From: Polyangia bacterium
GTDB lineage: Bacteria; Myxococcota_A; Polyangia; Fen-1088
Reading direction: 5' to 3'
DNA length: 64,000 bases
NCBI GenBank assembly: GCA_036268875.1
Contig: DATATI010000088.1
Span: forward strand, 1-64,000
Within the stretch, counting starts at the first letter, position 1, and every line of letters begins with the position of its first letter. Both the position numbers and the translations under genes were made by a program. This document shows, one piece after another, positions 36,055-45,816 of this stretch. Below the pieces are notes generated by a model. That model did no database searches. It saw only the letters and a program-made list of their open reading frames with translations, and was not told the origin of the DNA.

Positions 36055-39000
36055 GGCGCACCTCTTCGATCCGATCCAGGGCGACGCGCGGCTCGCCCAC
36101 CCGCATCGACAGCCGCGATTCGTTCTCTTTGGGGAACTCGTTCTCCGCCAGACGCGACAGGGCCTGCCGGATGGCCTGTGTATGTTTGTTGTAAACGCCG
36201 ATCTGCAGCGCCTTGGCGTAACCGGACTTGTACGCGTCCAGGGCCTTGTCCTCGATGACCACCACCACCTTCTCCAGCTCGTCGCGGTAGACCTGTTTTT
36301 CCTCGGCGCTGAGATCCTTCGGCACCGGCGCCTTGCGCATGGCCTGGGCGTACGCTTCGTAACCCTGGCCGATGCGCAGCAACGCCGCCGTGGCCCACTC
36401 CGGCGAGCGATAGGTCACCACGTCCAGGTAGATGCTCTTCGCCTGCTCCAGGAGCTTGGCTTTTTCCTCCAGCACCTTGGCCAGTTGCTTGGGCTTGCCG
36501 GCGATCTTCAGCTTTTCATAGTCGTGATAGACCAGCTCGCCCTGGATGTACCGGGCCTGGGCGGCGTAGTACGCGGTCTCCTCGTTGCCACCGGCAGCGG
36601 CCAACGCCGCCGCCGAGGCGCCGGCGCTCTTGCCCTTCTTCTTCGCCGCGCTTTTTCCCGCGCCGGCGCCGCCGTAAAGCGCCAGCACCTTGCCTGACAC
36701 CTCCTTCGCCTTGGCGTCGCTGCCGGCCTTGAGGTGGGCGTCCGCCTCGCGCGACAGCGCCTCCAGGTGGCGGGCGTCGGTCGGATAGGTCTTGGCGTAG
36801 TCACCAAAGCTGGCCGCTGCCGCGCGCCAGTCTTTCAGATCCGCTTGTACGAGTCCGATCTGAAAGGCCACCTCGCGCGCGTCGCTGCGGTCCTTGAAGC
36901 GCCGGGCGTATTCGGCGAAGTGCTTGATGGCCCGGTCGTGCTCGCCCAGCGTCTGGCGCAGCACGCCCGCGCTGCGCAGGGCGTCCGCCGCGTGCGGGTT
37001 CTGCGGGTATTTCTGGGCCAGCGTCTCGTACAGCGCCGCCGCCTTGTCATAGATGGCGATGTTCTCCTCGATGCGCGCGGCGGTGAACAAGCCCTCGGGC
37101 GCTTCGCTGGCCTGCGGAAATCTTTGCGCCAGCTCTTGATAGGCGGCCACCGCCTCGTCGGTCTTCTTGGCCTTCTCTAAAACCGCCGCCGCGTTGTTCA
37201 AAGCCTTCGGCGCCTGCGTGTCCTTCGGGTATTCGCGCGGCACGCGCAGGAAGAAAGCCGACGCCCGCTCCAGCTGACCCTGCGCCATCGCCGCCTCGCC
37301 GGCCTTCATCATCGCGCCCACCGCCAGCTTGTCCAGGCGCGCCTGCTCGTCCTTCGACGAGAACGCCCTGGTCTTCTTCAAACGCAGCGCCCAGCTTTCA
37401 ATGTTCTCGTAGTCCTTGGCTTTGTTCAGCGCCTCCAGGATCCGATCGCCGGCCGCCGCCGCGTTGGGATCGTTGGGGTAGCGCTCGATGATCAACCCGA
37501 ACCGCTTCACCGCCTCGTCGTAGTCGCCGTAGTCGAAGAAGAACTGCCCGTTCTTGAAGATGACGGTGATGATCTCCTTGTCATTGGGGAACAGCGTGGC
37601 GTAGAGATCCGCCGCCTCGCCGAAGCGCCGATCGCTGTCGGTGATCTCGCGCTTGCCGCTTTGCCCCGGCGCCGGGGCCTTGCGCAGCTTCTCGAACGAC
37701 GTCATGGCCTGCAGCAAGGCATCCTTGTGGAACTTGCCCACCGGCTGCATCTTGCCAACGGCCAGGTACTCGCGGCCGGCGTCGTCGTATTTCTGCAGCT
37801 TGAAATAAAGGATGTCGGCGCGCAGGTAGCGCAGCTCGGCCGCGTCGGCGGCGTCGGGAAAGTTGGCCAGATAGAACTGATAGGCCTCGGCGGCGCGCGC
37901 GTAGCGATCCTTGTCGACCACCTTGCTGGCCTTCTCGTTGCGCTGGGCCTCGGCGTGCAGGGTCTTGGCCAGCGTGCGGATGAGCTCCTCGCCCATGGTG
38001 CGGGCGCGCTGGATGGCCTTCGGGTGATCTTGATTGGCCTTGGCCCAGGCGCTGCTGGTGCCGTAGGCGTCGGCCAGCTTGCGCATCTCCGTCACCGCGC
38101 CCTTCGGATCGCCCAATAGCTGATACGACTCGACGATGCGGCGGTGATGGTCGGGATCGTCGACGCTGTTCGGATCCAGAGCGATCAGCAGCCGGTACGC
38201 CTCGATGGCTCGTTCGTACCGGGTCTGATCGAACACCGTGTCGGCCAGCTGGCGCAGGACCTTCTGCGAGTATTCCTTGCCGCCGATCTGGGCCAGAAAT
38301 TCAAAGGCGTCCTGGGCGGTCTTCGAATCGTCCTCGGTGAAAAGCTCGACCAGATAGTCCAGCGCCTGCCCTTGCAGCTCGGCGGCGCGCTTCTGCTCGC
38401 TCTCGCTGGCGCCGGCTTTCTTCTTGGACAGATCCAGCACGTCCTTGAACCGCTGCGCTGACCGGGTGGTGTCGCCCAGCTTCCAATAGCACCAGGCGGT
38501 CTTGAACAGCGCCAGGTCGTAAAGCTCCGACTTCGGGTGGCGCAGCACCTGCTCGTACGCCTCCAGCGACGTGCGGTAGTTCTGTTGATTGTAGAAACGA
38601 AACTCGCCGATGGCCATCCAGGCGTCGGCGACGTACCGCGAGCGCGGGAACCGATCGAGGATCTGCTGGAAGTACTTCACCGCGTCGGCGGTCTTGCCCT
38701 GATCGCGCAAGGAAAACGCGTAGAGATAGATGACCGTGTCGATCTTGCGGAACTTCGGGTACTCGCGAATCAGGAAGTCATAGACCGACTGCGCCTGGGC
38801 CAGATCGACAGTCGGCGGCCGGCGCGGGACCTTCGGGCATTCGCCGCGATCGTTGTGGCAAGCAGTGACCGCCGCCTGATAGCGGCCCATGCGATCAAGA
38901 TAGCCGGCCTTGGAATCTTCCCAGTAAAGCTCGGCCAGCTTGTACAGCGCCTCGGCCTGCTCGCGCGAGTGGGCGCTGTCTTTCAAATACGCTTCCAGCA

Positions 39001-39193
39001 AGCGGATGGCTTCCTGCCGGGCCACCACCACCTCTTTTTCCTTTTCGACGATCGCCTGCTCCAGCACCGGCGAAAGCGGCTTGTCCTCGGCGGCCAGGGC
39101 AGATCGCCCCGGAGACCAGCGCGTCGGCAGGCCCGCCGTCATCAGCAGCGCCAGCGCGGCAGCGACGGCGCTATTTGAAGTTCGTGTATTCAT
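36044..39193 (-). CDS. Large periplasmic TPR protein (gliding operon)
   Basis: 1049 residues from ATG 39193, the start that reduces overlap with the upstream gene and precedes the signal peptide (cleaved near RSALAAED). Nearly the whole protein is TPR/Sel1-like helices, roughly 18-20 units (YKLAELYWEDSKAGYLDRMG, AWMAIGEFRFYNQQNYRTSL, AADALRSAGVLRQTLGEHDR). It could form a long periplasmic scaffold; giant TPR proteins such as AgmK/GltI belong to the Myxococcus system, but orthology is not clear. The Lys/Ala segment near residue 845-860 is a likely linker. Confidence 0.8.
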   Translation of the reverse strand: MNTRTSNSAVAAALALLMTAGLPTRWSPGRSALAAEDKPLSPVLEQAIVEKEKEVVVARQEAIRLLEAYLKDSAHSREQAEALYKLAELYWEDSKAGYLDRMGRYQAAVTACHNDRGECPKVPRRPPTVDLAQAQSVYDFLIREYPKFRKIDTVIYLYAFSLRDQGKTADAVKYFQQILDRFPRSRYVADAWMAIGEFRFYNQQNYRTSLEAYEQVLRHPKSELYDLALFKTAWCYWKLGDTTRSAQRFKDVLDLSKKKAGASESEQKRAAELQGQALDYLVELFTEDDSKTAQDAFEFLAQIGGKEYSQKVLRQLADTVFDQTRYERAIEAYRLLIALDPNSVDDPDHHRRIVESYQLLGDPKGAVTEMRKLADAYGTSSAWAKANQDHPKAIQRARTMGEELIRTLAKTLHAEAQRNEKASKVVDKDRYARAAEAYQFYLANFPDAADAAELRYLRADILYFKLQKYDDAGREYLAVGKMQPVGKFHKDALLQAMTSFEKLRKAPAPGQSGKREITDSDRRFGEAADLYATLFPNDKEIITVIFKNGQFFFDYGDYDEAVKRFGLIIERYPNDPNAAAAGDRILEALNKAKDYENIESWALRLKKTRAFSSKDEQARLDKLAVGAMMKAGEAAMAQGQLERASAFFLRVPREYPKDTQAPKALNNAAAVLEKAKKTDEAVAAYQELAQRFPQASEAPEGLFTAARIEENIAIYDKAAALYETLAQKYPQNPHAADALRSAGVLRQTLGEHDRAIKHFAEYARRFKDRSDAREVAFQIGLVQADLKDWRAAAASFGDYAKTYPTDARHLEALSREADAHLKAGSDAKAKEVSGKVLALYGGAGAGKSAAKKKGKSAGASAAALAAAGGNEETAYYAAQARYIQGELVYHDYEKLKIAGKPKQLAKVLEEKAKLLEQAKSIYLDVVTYRSPEWATAALLRIGQGYEAYAQAMRKAPVPKDLSAEEKQVYRDELEKVVVVIEDKALDAYKSGYAKALQIGVYNKHTQAIRQALSRLAENEFPKENESRLSMRVGEPRVALDRIEEVRRDK

Positions 39194-40940
39194 CGGACCA
39201 GGACTCACCCTCGAAGGGCCAGTACTCCTCGTCGTCGCCCATCAGTCCTTCCAGTTGCAGCTTGGCGAACATGTCGGGCGGATAGCGGCCGTCGCGCAGG
39301 TTGGCGATCTCGATCTCCAGCTTCTTCTTCTTGCCGATCACGGCGTCGATCAACGTCAGGCGCGCCTGGCGCAACAGGCGCCGGATGCGCCCGTCCAGAT
39401 CGACCAACGCCGCCTCGGCCAGCCCCGACGCCGCGCTGACCAGGCGGGCGCGCAGCTCTTTGACCTCACTGCCCAGCTGCACGGCGGTCTGCGCCTCGGC
39501 GGCGAACGGACCTTGCGGGCTGACCGGGCGAGCGGCGCGCTTGGCTTCGTGCAGTAACCCGCTGACCTCCGCTTCCATCTCCGGATCGCCGGCGGCCAGC
39601 GGGCGCAGGTCGGCGATCTGCTGCTGCAGCTGCACCGCTAGGGTGGCCTCGGCGCCGCGCGCGCTGCCGGTCTGCTGGGCGGTCAATTCGTCCCACACCG
39701 CGATCTGCCCGGGCAAAAGCCCGGCCTCGCGATCCAGGGCGACGATCTGGTTGTAGTAACGATAAAACCGGTTGTCGATCTTCAGCAGATCGACGACCCG
39801 ATCGCCTTCGCGCCCGATGCGATCCTTGGCCAGCAGGCGGCGATAAAGCGCCCGGCGGCGGCCCGGATCTTTGATCAGCGCGGCCACCTCGACCTGGATC
39901 GGCACGTAGGTCTTCACCAGGGTGTCCAGCTCGGCGCGCACGCGATCGAAGGCGCACGACTTGAGATCGATCATCGCGTGCAACAGCAGGACGTCGGGCG
40001 CCAGCGGCGACTGCGGGAACAGGCGATCGAATTGATCGATGAAGGCGCCCGCCGCTTCATACTCGCCTTTTTGAAACATCGACCACGACGCTTCGAACAG
40101 CGCGTCCGGCAGGCGATCCGAATCTTCCGGCACGCGAAAATAAAAATAGTAGGCGTCGTCGTATTTCTGCTGCTCGTGCGAGATCCGACCCAGCGCCAGG
40201 TAGGCCAGGTCCTTGATGGCGTAATAGCGGCCGTCGATGAAGAAGGTGAAGCGATCCTTGTCCGCCTGCTCGACGATCTCGCACAGGTTGCGGCGCGCCT
40301 CGGCATAGTGACCCTGGCGGGCGGCGATGAGGCCGCGGAAGTACAGCGCCGACGCCACAAAGCGCGACTGGCGGTCCACCGCGGCGAACGCCCCGTCGGC
40401 GCCGCCCAGATCGCCGCCTTCGTAGGTGACCTTGCCGCGCAGATAACTGTGCTCGCTTTGACTGTCGTGGGGCAGCTCGCCGGCCGCCGGCAGACCGTCC
40501 AGCAGCGCCAGCACCGCGGCCTGCTCGCGCGATTCGAGGGCGATGTCCAGCATGGCTCGGTACGCCGGCACGAAGTACGGCTGCTGCGGGCCGCGCCGCA
40601 AAATGCGCAGCAGGTAGGTGCGCGCCGATCCGTACGAGCCCGCCCGCACCAGCGCCCGCGCCAGCGTGAACTCGGCGTTCTGGTACTCCGGCGCGTACGA
40701 CAGGTTCTGCCAGGCCGGCGATTCAATGATGCGGTAAAGGCGAGTGGTGGCGACCTGCGGGTTGCCGGTGACGAGGTCGGTCTCGGCCGCCACCAGCGCT
40801 TGCCTGATCTTCTCCACCGAGGGCGCCGGCTCGGCGGCCAGCGCGCCGCTCTTTTCCAGATCGGACAGGTACTGGCCCACCGGATCGGCGGGAGCGGGCG
40901 GCTGTTGCTGCAGCAGCAAGAAGAGAACGGCGCTGATCAT
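39171..40940 (-). CDS. TPR protein, GltC-like
   Basis: 589 residues. N-terminus MISAVLFLLLQQQ is a weak signal or anchor. TPR helices run through residues 60-330 (FTLARALVRAGSYGSARTYL, YLALGRISHEQQKYDDAYYF), then a coiled region. It ends with an acidic aromatic tail, EYWPFEGESWSDEY. Position between the barrel pair and the other TPR genes matches GltC of Myxococcus, a periplasmic TPR component that follows gltA and gltB. Coupled to the previous gene by ATGA. Confidence 0.78.
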   Translation of the reverse strand: MISAVLFLLLQQQPPAPADPVGQYLSDLEKSGALAAEPAPSVEKIRQALVAAETDLVTGNPQVATTRLYRIIESPAWQNLSYAPEYQNAEFTLARALVRAGSYGSARTYLLRILRRGPQQPYFVPAYRAMLDIALESREQAAVLALLDGLPAAGELPHDSQSEHSYLRGKVTYEGGDLGGADGAFAAVDRQSRFVASALYFRGLIAARQGHYAEARRNLCEIVEQADKDRFTFFIDGRYYAIKDLAYLALGRISHEQQKYDDAYYFYFRVPEDSDRLPDALFEASWSMFQKGEYEAAGAFIDQFDRLFPQSPLAPDVLLLHAMIDLKSCAFDRVRAELDTLVKTYVPIQVEVAALIKDPGRRRALYRRLLAKDRIGREGDRVVDLLKIDNRFYRYYNQIVALDREAGLLPGQIAVWDELTAQQTGSARGAEATLAVQLQQQIADLRPLAAGDPEMEAEVSGLLHEAKRAARPVSPQGPFAAEAQTAVQLGSEVKELRARLVSAASGLAEAALVDLDGRIRRLLRQARLTLIDAVIGKKKKLEIEIANLRDGRYPPDMFAKLQLEGLMGDDEEYWPFEGESWSDEYTNFK

Positions 40941-41584
40941 TTTTCGTTGTCGATCGCGACGTCCAGGTTCGGCTCGTACTCGGGCGGGCTGCCGTCCTCG
41001 TCGGCGGTGATCGCGACCTTGGTTCGCATCTGCCCGGGCACGATGATGGCGAAGGTGTGTTCCGAGACGTAGCCCAGCTTCTCGGCGTCCTTGGTCTTCT
41101 TGCCGGGGTGAACTTCCAGGCGCACGGTCAGCGCGTGCGGGCCGGGCTTCACCCCGCGCTCGGCGACGCTGACGAGCTCGTCGGTGACCGGTTTGTCGCC
41201 CGAATCCCAGACCTCGCCGCCGTCCAGGCGAATCTGGGCGTGGCGGATCAGCTGATCGGCGCCACCTTTCCAGCGCAACGTCGCCGACAGCTTCGACGGA
41301 TACGTCGCCTCGGCGACGATCTGGGCGCGGGCCCGGGCGCGGAACAGCTCTTCGCGCAGGCGATCATAGTCAGCGCGCAGCTTGTCCAGCTCGGCGGCGC
41401 TGGGTCCGCTGGCGGGCGGCGGCGAGGCTGGTTTCTTCTCCGCGGCCGGGATGTCGGCCGCGGCGGTGTTGCCTGCGCCAGGAGCCAGCGCCGCGTCGTC
41501 GCCGGCACCGCGTTTCGTCGGCTGCGCGGACAGCATCGCCGGCCAACAGAGCATCGCCACCAGGATCGACGTTGATCGACGCAT
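40937..41584 (-). CDS. Periplasmic coiled-coil protein (gliding operon)
   Basis: 215 residues with a signal peptide (cleaved near MLSAQPT), an Ala/Pro-rich linker, a short coiled coil (LDKLRADYDRLREELFRAR) and a beta domain (LSATLRWKGGADQLIRHAQI, GPHALTVRLEVHPGKKTKD). The last part resembles Ig-like binding domains. It starts directly at the stop of the barrel gene (no gap) and overlaps the GltC-like gene by ATGA. Role unknown, likely linking barrel and TPR components. Confidence 0.72.
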   Translation of the reverse strand: MRRSTSILVAMLCWPAMLSAQPTKRGAGDDAALAPGAGNTAAADIPAAEKKPASPPPASGPSAAELDKLRADYDRLREELFRARARAQIVAEATYPSKLSATLRWKGGADQLIRHAQIRLDGGEVWDSGDKPVTDELVSVAERGVKPGPHALTVRLEVHPGKKTKDAEKLGYVSEHTFAIIVPGQMRTKVAITADEDGSPPEYEPNLDVAIDNEK

Positions 41585-42292
41585 TCACTCTCCCAACGGC
41601 AAATACAGGCTGACGCCCAGCATGGTCGACAGATCGTTGACCACGATTTTTCGATCCAAAAGCTGTTGGCGATAAATGTGGTCGCGCAGATCCAGACGGA
41701 TGGCCATCGCCTTGCCGACGAAGAACTTCAAACCGAAACCGCCGTTGCCGGCCAGGTCACTGGACAGCACCGAATCAACCACCCCGCCGCCGGCGGCCAG
41801 GTACGGATCGAAATGGATGATCGATCCGCCCACCCGCAGCTTGCCGTGCGCCGGCGCCCACACCAGATCGGCGTCGAACAGCAGGGCGCGCCGACTTTTG
41901 TTTTGCAGCAGCACGAACGACCGTTCCAATTCCGATCCGGCCGAAGAATTCAGCCGGGTGTAGGCCCCGGATGCTTCCAGAGCCAGATCTTCGGTCATGT
42001 GATACGCGTAGGCGGCGCCGACGACGTAGGTGCCGTCCAGCAGATCGGACACGTAATACCCGCCGCGCAAGGTGAACTCGTGGCGATTGGTCTGTTGAAA
42101 CAGGCGATCGCGCGTGCCGCGCATCCGCCGCTTGGCGAACAGATCGGCTTTCACCGTCTCGTCGACGCAGGCATCGCCGCCGGCTTGGCCTCCGGCTTGG
42201 CCGGCCGCGGCCGGTTTTTCGTCGGCGTGCGCGGGCGCGGCACCCAGCAGCAGCGTCGCCGTCCAGGCCAGCGCCGTCGCCCGCGCCGTCAT
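41585..42292 (-). CDS. Outer-membrane beta-barrel protein, GltB-like
   Basis: 235 residues from ATG 42292, which overlaps the upstream stop by ATGA; a GTG at 42304 is an alternative. Signal peptide cleaved near AHADEK. Barrel strands: HEFTLRGGYYVSDLLDGTYV, GAAYAYHMTEDLALEASGAY, and terminal MLGVSLYLPLGE. It shares the ...YVSDLLDGTYV/FYASDTLSSTYS motif with the next barrel, so the two are paralogues of the same outer-membrane family. In Myxococcus adjacent paralogous barrels GltA and GltB form the gliding outer-membrane module. Confidence 0.83.
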   Translation of the reverse strand: MTARATALAWTATLLLGAAPAHADEKPAAAGQAGGQAGGDACVDETVKADLFAKRRMRGTRDRLFQQTNRHEFTLRGGYYVSDLLDGTYVVGAAYAYHMTEDLALEASGAYTRLNSSAGSELERSFVLLQNKSRRALLFDADLVWAPAHGKLRVGGSIIHFDPYLAAGGGVVDSVLSSDLAGNGGFGLKFFVGKAMAIRLDLRDHIYRQQLLDRKIVVNDLSTMLGVSLYLPLGE

Positions 42293-43104
42293 CCCGGCAG
42301 CCACAGGCTAACCCCGGCCAGCACGGTGACGTTGTTGGTGATGCGCCCGCGCCCCAGCACCTCTTGCGGCAACAGGAAGTCGCGCACGTCGATGCGCATG
42401 GTGACGAAGCGCGAGAGGTAAAGCTTGATGCCGGCGCCCGCCTCCCAGGTCAGACCCTGCACGCTGTCGTGAAAGGTCTTGCCGCCGCCAACCACCAGGA
42501 AGATGTCGCTGTGAACGATGGTCTCGTCGGAGAAGCGCATCTTGGCGTGGATGGGCGACCACAACATCGACGCGATCCCTTGCCAGGCCACGCCGGGCGT
42601 GAAGTGTTGTTCGCGATCGAAGCCGCTGAACGGCTCCTCCAATCGAAATCGCACCGGCGAACGGGTGACCAGCAGTTCCAACCCGAAGTCCTCGGACGGG
42701 AAATACGCCAGGGCGCCGCCATAACTGTAGGTCGACGACAGGGTGTCGGAGGCGTAAAAGCCGCCGATGCCGGAGACTTCAAAGCGGTGGCGCTTGAGAA
42801 AATCGCGGCGCTGCACGCCCTTGCGGCGGCCCGCGCCGGCGGTGTCGCCCTCCAGGCAGGTAAGCGCATGTAAGGCGGAATCAGCGGATTCGTCCGCGTC
42901 CTCCTCGTCGCCGCCGTCCGGGCTGTTGTCGGTGGTCCCGTCGGCGGTTTCCTGGTCGCCGTCGCTGGTGCCCTGAAAAGGATCGCCGGCCGGGGGGGCG
43001 CCGGGCCGGATCGGCACCGTCGACGGTGCCCCCGCCTTGGCCGGGACCGACAGTCCCAAGGCGAGTATCAGTGCAACGACAGCGACGCCAAACGCACGAG
43101 ACAC
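42289..43104 (-). CDS. Outer-membrane beta-barrel protein, GltA-like
   Basis: 271 residues from GTG 43104. Signal peptide (AVVALILALGLSVPAKAG), then an acidic Gly/Asp/Glu-rich linker (about 30-80), a Cys (LTCLEGD), a basic KRHRFEVSGIGGFYASD entry and about eight strands ending VLAGVSLWLPG. Same family as the following barrel. It is the first gene of the roughly 13-kb minus-strand operon; its promoter lies in the 78-bp gap before the divergent gene at 43183. Confidence 0.83.
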   Translation of the reverse strand: MSRAFGVAVVALILALGLSVPAKAGAPSTVPIRPGAPPAGDPFQGTSDGDQETADGTTDNSPDGGDEEDADESADSALHALTCLEGDTAGAGRRKGVQRRDFLKRHRFEVSGIGGFYASDTLSSTYSYGGALAYFPSEDFGLELLVTRSPVRFRLEEPFSGFDREQHFTPGVAWQGIASMLWSPIHAKMRFSDETIVHSDIFLVVGGGKTFHDSVQGLTWEAGAGIKLYLSRFVTMRIDVRDFLLPQEVLGRGRITNNVTVLAGVSLWLPG

Positions 43105-43182
43105 CGTGCCTAGCGTAGGCCCAGACAAAGCGCGTTGGCAAGACGCGCGGCGGTCTTTTTTCGTGATTTTCTCGACGAGAAG

Positions 43183-44943
43183 ATGCGATCGTCGCGGGCG
43201 AAGGACACGCGTTTGATTCGCTTCGGTAACGCAACCGCCGACTCGCCTGTGGCGCAACCGTCAAGGACGACTGTGGCGCAACGGCGGCGGGCGAGCGTGG
43301 TCACCGCTGTGTCGACTGTTCTGATCACCGTCGTGGCGTCGGCGCTCGGCTGCGCGTCCGCCGACGTGGCGTCGCCCGCTGACGGAGCGGCGGTGGACGG
43401 CGCCGGCACTCTGCCGCCGCCGCCGTGCACCACCGCCACGGTGTGCGATGGCCAGACTGTGCGCGCCTGCAGCCAGGATTTTCCCGGCGCCGTCTTGCAG
43501 ATCTGCGACGACACGCAGGCGTGCAGTGCCGGCCGCTGCACGACCTTGGCCTGCGCCGCTGCCGAGCGCGGACAGTCACTGGCCGGGTGTCTCATCTACG
43601 GCGCGCTGGCCGACAACACAGATCGCGACGACGCGCTTCCGTCGATGGTCATCGTGGTCAATCCGGGCAACAGCGACACCGACGCCCAGCTGTTGGTCCG
43701 CGACAGCACCGGCCTGTGGAACAACATCGAGACCGTTCACGTGCCGGCGCTGGGAGCGGAACGATTCGACGTTCCCAACCAACATGTGGAAGGCGTGGGC
43801 GTGGGCCAGGCGCTGGCCTTTCGTCTGCAAAGCGATCAGCCGTTGACCGCCACGTTGATCGAAAGCGACGACCGCACCGAGATGTCCCAGAGCACCGGCG
43901 GCACCATGCTGCTGCCCAGCCAGGCGCTGGGCAACGAGTACATGGTGATGACCTATCCGCAGCGCTCGCTGCCCGAGCTGTCCGCCACCGTCGGCAGCCA
44001 CGATGGCGCCGGCGCGATCACCGTCATCGGCACCGTCGACGGGACCAACGTGACCGTGCATCTGTCGGCGACGGCGTCGCTGGCCGCGGGCGGCGGATTG
44101 CCGGCGGCCGGGCCGGGCGGTTCGGTCGACGTGATGCTGGACGACGGTGACGTCTTGCAACTGGACAGTGAAGACGAGGGCAGCGATCTCAGCGGCAGCG
44201 AGGTGCTGTCCGACAACCCGGTGGTCGTGCTGGCGGGCAACATCCTCACCAGCTATGGACGCAGCGGTCCGGGGATCAATTCGCCGGACATGGCGCTGGA
44301 GGCGATGTGGCCGGTGCGCAGCTGGAGCGAATCGTACGTGGCGGCCCGCCTCGGTCCGCAGAAGGACACCTGCGATTCGATCTTTGGCGGCGCTTCGTCT
44401 TTGTGGCGCATCCTGGCGGCGCACGACGACACGCACGTGACGTTCGATGCGCCTCTGGGCCTGGCCGGCGGCGTACCGGCCAGCGAGCTGGTGCTGGGGC
44501 AAGGAGAGGTGCGCGAGATCCTGGTGACCAGCGCCGGAAGCTTTCTCATTCACGGCAACAAACCGATCTGGGCCACGCAAGGAATGGACTGTGAAGGCAC
44601 CCTGTCCGCCGCCGTTCCGGTCGATACGTTGTGGCGCGACTACCGCTTTGCTTTGCCGGCGAACTTTGATCACGAGCTGATGGTGGTGCGGCACGATCCG
44701 ATGCCCGTGTTGCTGGATGGGGTGCCCATCGCCGAAAGCCTGTTTCAGCCCGCCGGAGGCACCTTCGAAGCGGCGCGGGTGGCCGTTCCGCCGTGCGTGG
44801 GCCTTCCCAGCAACTGCCTGCACGATCTGGCGGGAACGTTCGGCCTGACCCTGCGCGGGATGGATGTGCTGTGCGCGTACGCGCTGACGCCGTTCATCAC
44901 ATCGCGTTGCGGGCCGGTGACAGGACCGGATTGCATTCCCTAG
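43183..44943 (+). CDS. IgGFc-binding-like secreted lipoprotein
   Basis: 586 residues from ATG 43183 (a TTG at 43135 would extend into the divergent promoter). Lipobox ALGC near residue 41. A small Cys-rich segment (VCDGQTVRACSQDFPG...ICDDTQACSAGRC) is followed by the IgGFc-binding N-terminal-type domain: VIVVNPGNSDTDAQLLVRD, DQPLTATLIESDDRTEMS, GNKPIWATQGMDCEG. Such large lipoproteins are common on myxobacterial surfaces and are predicted adhesins. Transcribed divergently from the gliding-like operon. Confidence 0.82.
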   Translation: MRSSRAKDTRLIRFGNATADSPVAQPSRTTVAQRRRASVVTAVSTVLITVVASALGCASADVASPADGAAVDGAGTLPPPPCTTATVCDGQTVRACSQDFPGAVLQICDDTQACSAGRCTTLACAAAERGQSLAGCLIYGALADNTDRDDALPSMVIVVNPGNSDTDAQLLVRDSTGLWNNIETVHVPALGAERFDVPNQHVEGVGVGQALAFRLQSDQPLTATLIESDDRTEMSQSTGGTMLLPSQALGNEYMVMTYPQRSLPELSATVGSHDGAGAITVIGTVDGTNVTVHLSATASLAAGGGLPAAGPGGSVDVMLDDGDVLQLDSEDEGSDLSGSEVLSDNPVVVLAGNILTSYGRSGPGINSPDMALEAMWPVRSWSESYVAARLGPQKDTCDSIFGGASSLWRILAAHDDTHVTFDAPLGLAGGVPASELVLGQGEVREILVTSAGSFLIHGNKPIWATQGMDCEGTLSAAVPVDTLWRDYRFALPANFDHELMVVRHDPMPVLLDGVPIAESLFQPAGGTFEAARVAVPPCVGLPSNCLHDLAGTFGLTLRGMDVLCAYALTPFITSRCGPVTGPDCIP

Positions 44944-45021
44944 CTTCAGCTTCGCGTGCGGACGGCAAGGTGGCGATCGTCATCGAGGTCGGATGCCGGC
45001 GCCTGGACAGAGTGCTGAGGA

Positions 45022-45756
45022 CTAGCGCTGCCCGCTTGCGATCAGCGTCATCATCTGAGGGTAGTGATACGTCGCGCTGGTCGCGGGGTGGTGCTTCGCC
45101 GTCGCGATCATCGCCTTGGCGATCTGCTCCACGCTGATCGATTTGTACTTCGCCGGCGTGACGAACGAGAGCAACGGCAGCGTCTTGTCGAGAAGCCACG
45201 GCGTGTGCTGGGAACCGATGATCATGCCGGGGCGGAACACGCTCACGATCGCCGGCCCGCTGGCGCGCACGGCTTCTTCGGACTCGCCCTTCACGCGCCT
45301 GTACCGCGACATGCCCGCACCACCGCTGCCGCTGGCCTTCGCCGTGGGGTCCGCGCCAGCGGCGCTCATGAACGCCAGATGACGGACCTGGCCCGAATCC
45401 CGCAGCGCCCGTGCGAACGCTTCGTTCAGCGCCACGTCCACCGCGCGATGTTCCTCGAGGGTGAGCTTCGCGGTGCCGGCGCCGATGCCGAGCACGCTGA
45501 ATCCCTCCAGATCGCCGTCGACGTCTCTCGCTGCATCGATCGTCGCCGCGGCGAGGGTCGCGGGCTTCATGTCGGCAACGAGTTTCTCCACCAGTCGGCG
45601 GCCGGCGATGCCAGCCATCGCGACGGCCTCGGGTAACGATCGGCGCGATAGGGTGATGACGGCGTCGAAGCCATCGTCGTGGAACAACGCGCGGAGCAGG
45701 GCGGTTCCGACCGACCCGGAGCCTCCGAGGACGATGGCGGTGCGTTTGTTGGTCAT
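45022..45756 (-). CDS. NAD(P)-binding oxidoreductase (HTATIP2/YwnB-like)
   Basis: 244 residues. The Rossmann motif VLGGSGSVGTALL is at residues 9-21; ITLSRRS contributes NADP selectivity; HLAFMSAAGADP and YRRVKGESEEAVRASG carry the atypical-SDR YxxxK arrangement. FRPGMIIG and a C-terminal helix complete the fold. The same family includes HTATIP2-type proteins. Local base composition is lower in GC than the flanking operons, in keeping with an accessory segment. Confidence 0.8.
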   Translation of the reverse strand: MTNKRTAIVLGGSGSVGTALLRALFHDDGFDAVITLSRRSLPEAVAMAGIAGRRLVEKLVADMKPATLAAATIDAARDVDGDLEGFSVLGIGAGTAKLTLEEHRAVDVALNEAFARALRDSGQVRHLAFMSAAGADPTAKASGSGGAGMSRYRRVKGESEEAVRASGPAIVSVFRPGMIIGSQHTPWLLDKTLPLLSFVTPAKYKSISVEQIAKAMIATAKHHPATSATYHYPQMMTLIASGQR

Positions 45757-45816
45757 GGCGGCGCCATGATACGCGCCAGTTGCCGCGGAACTGGTGCTCA
45801 GAAACGCCGAGCGCTG

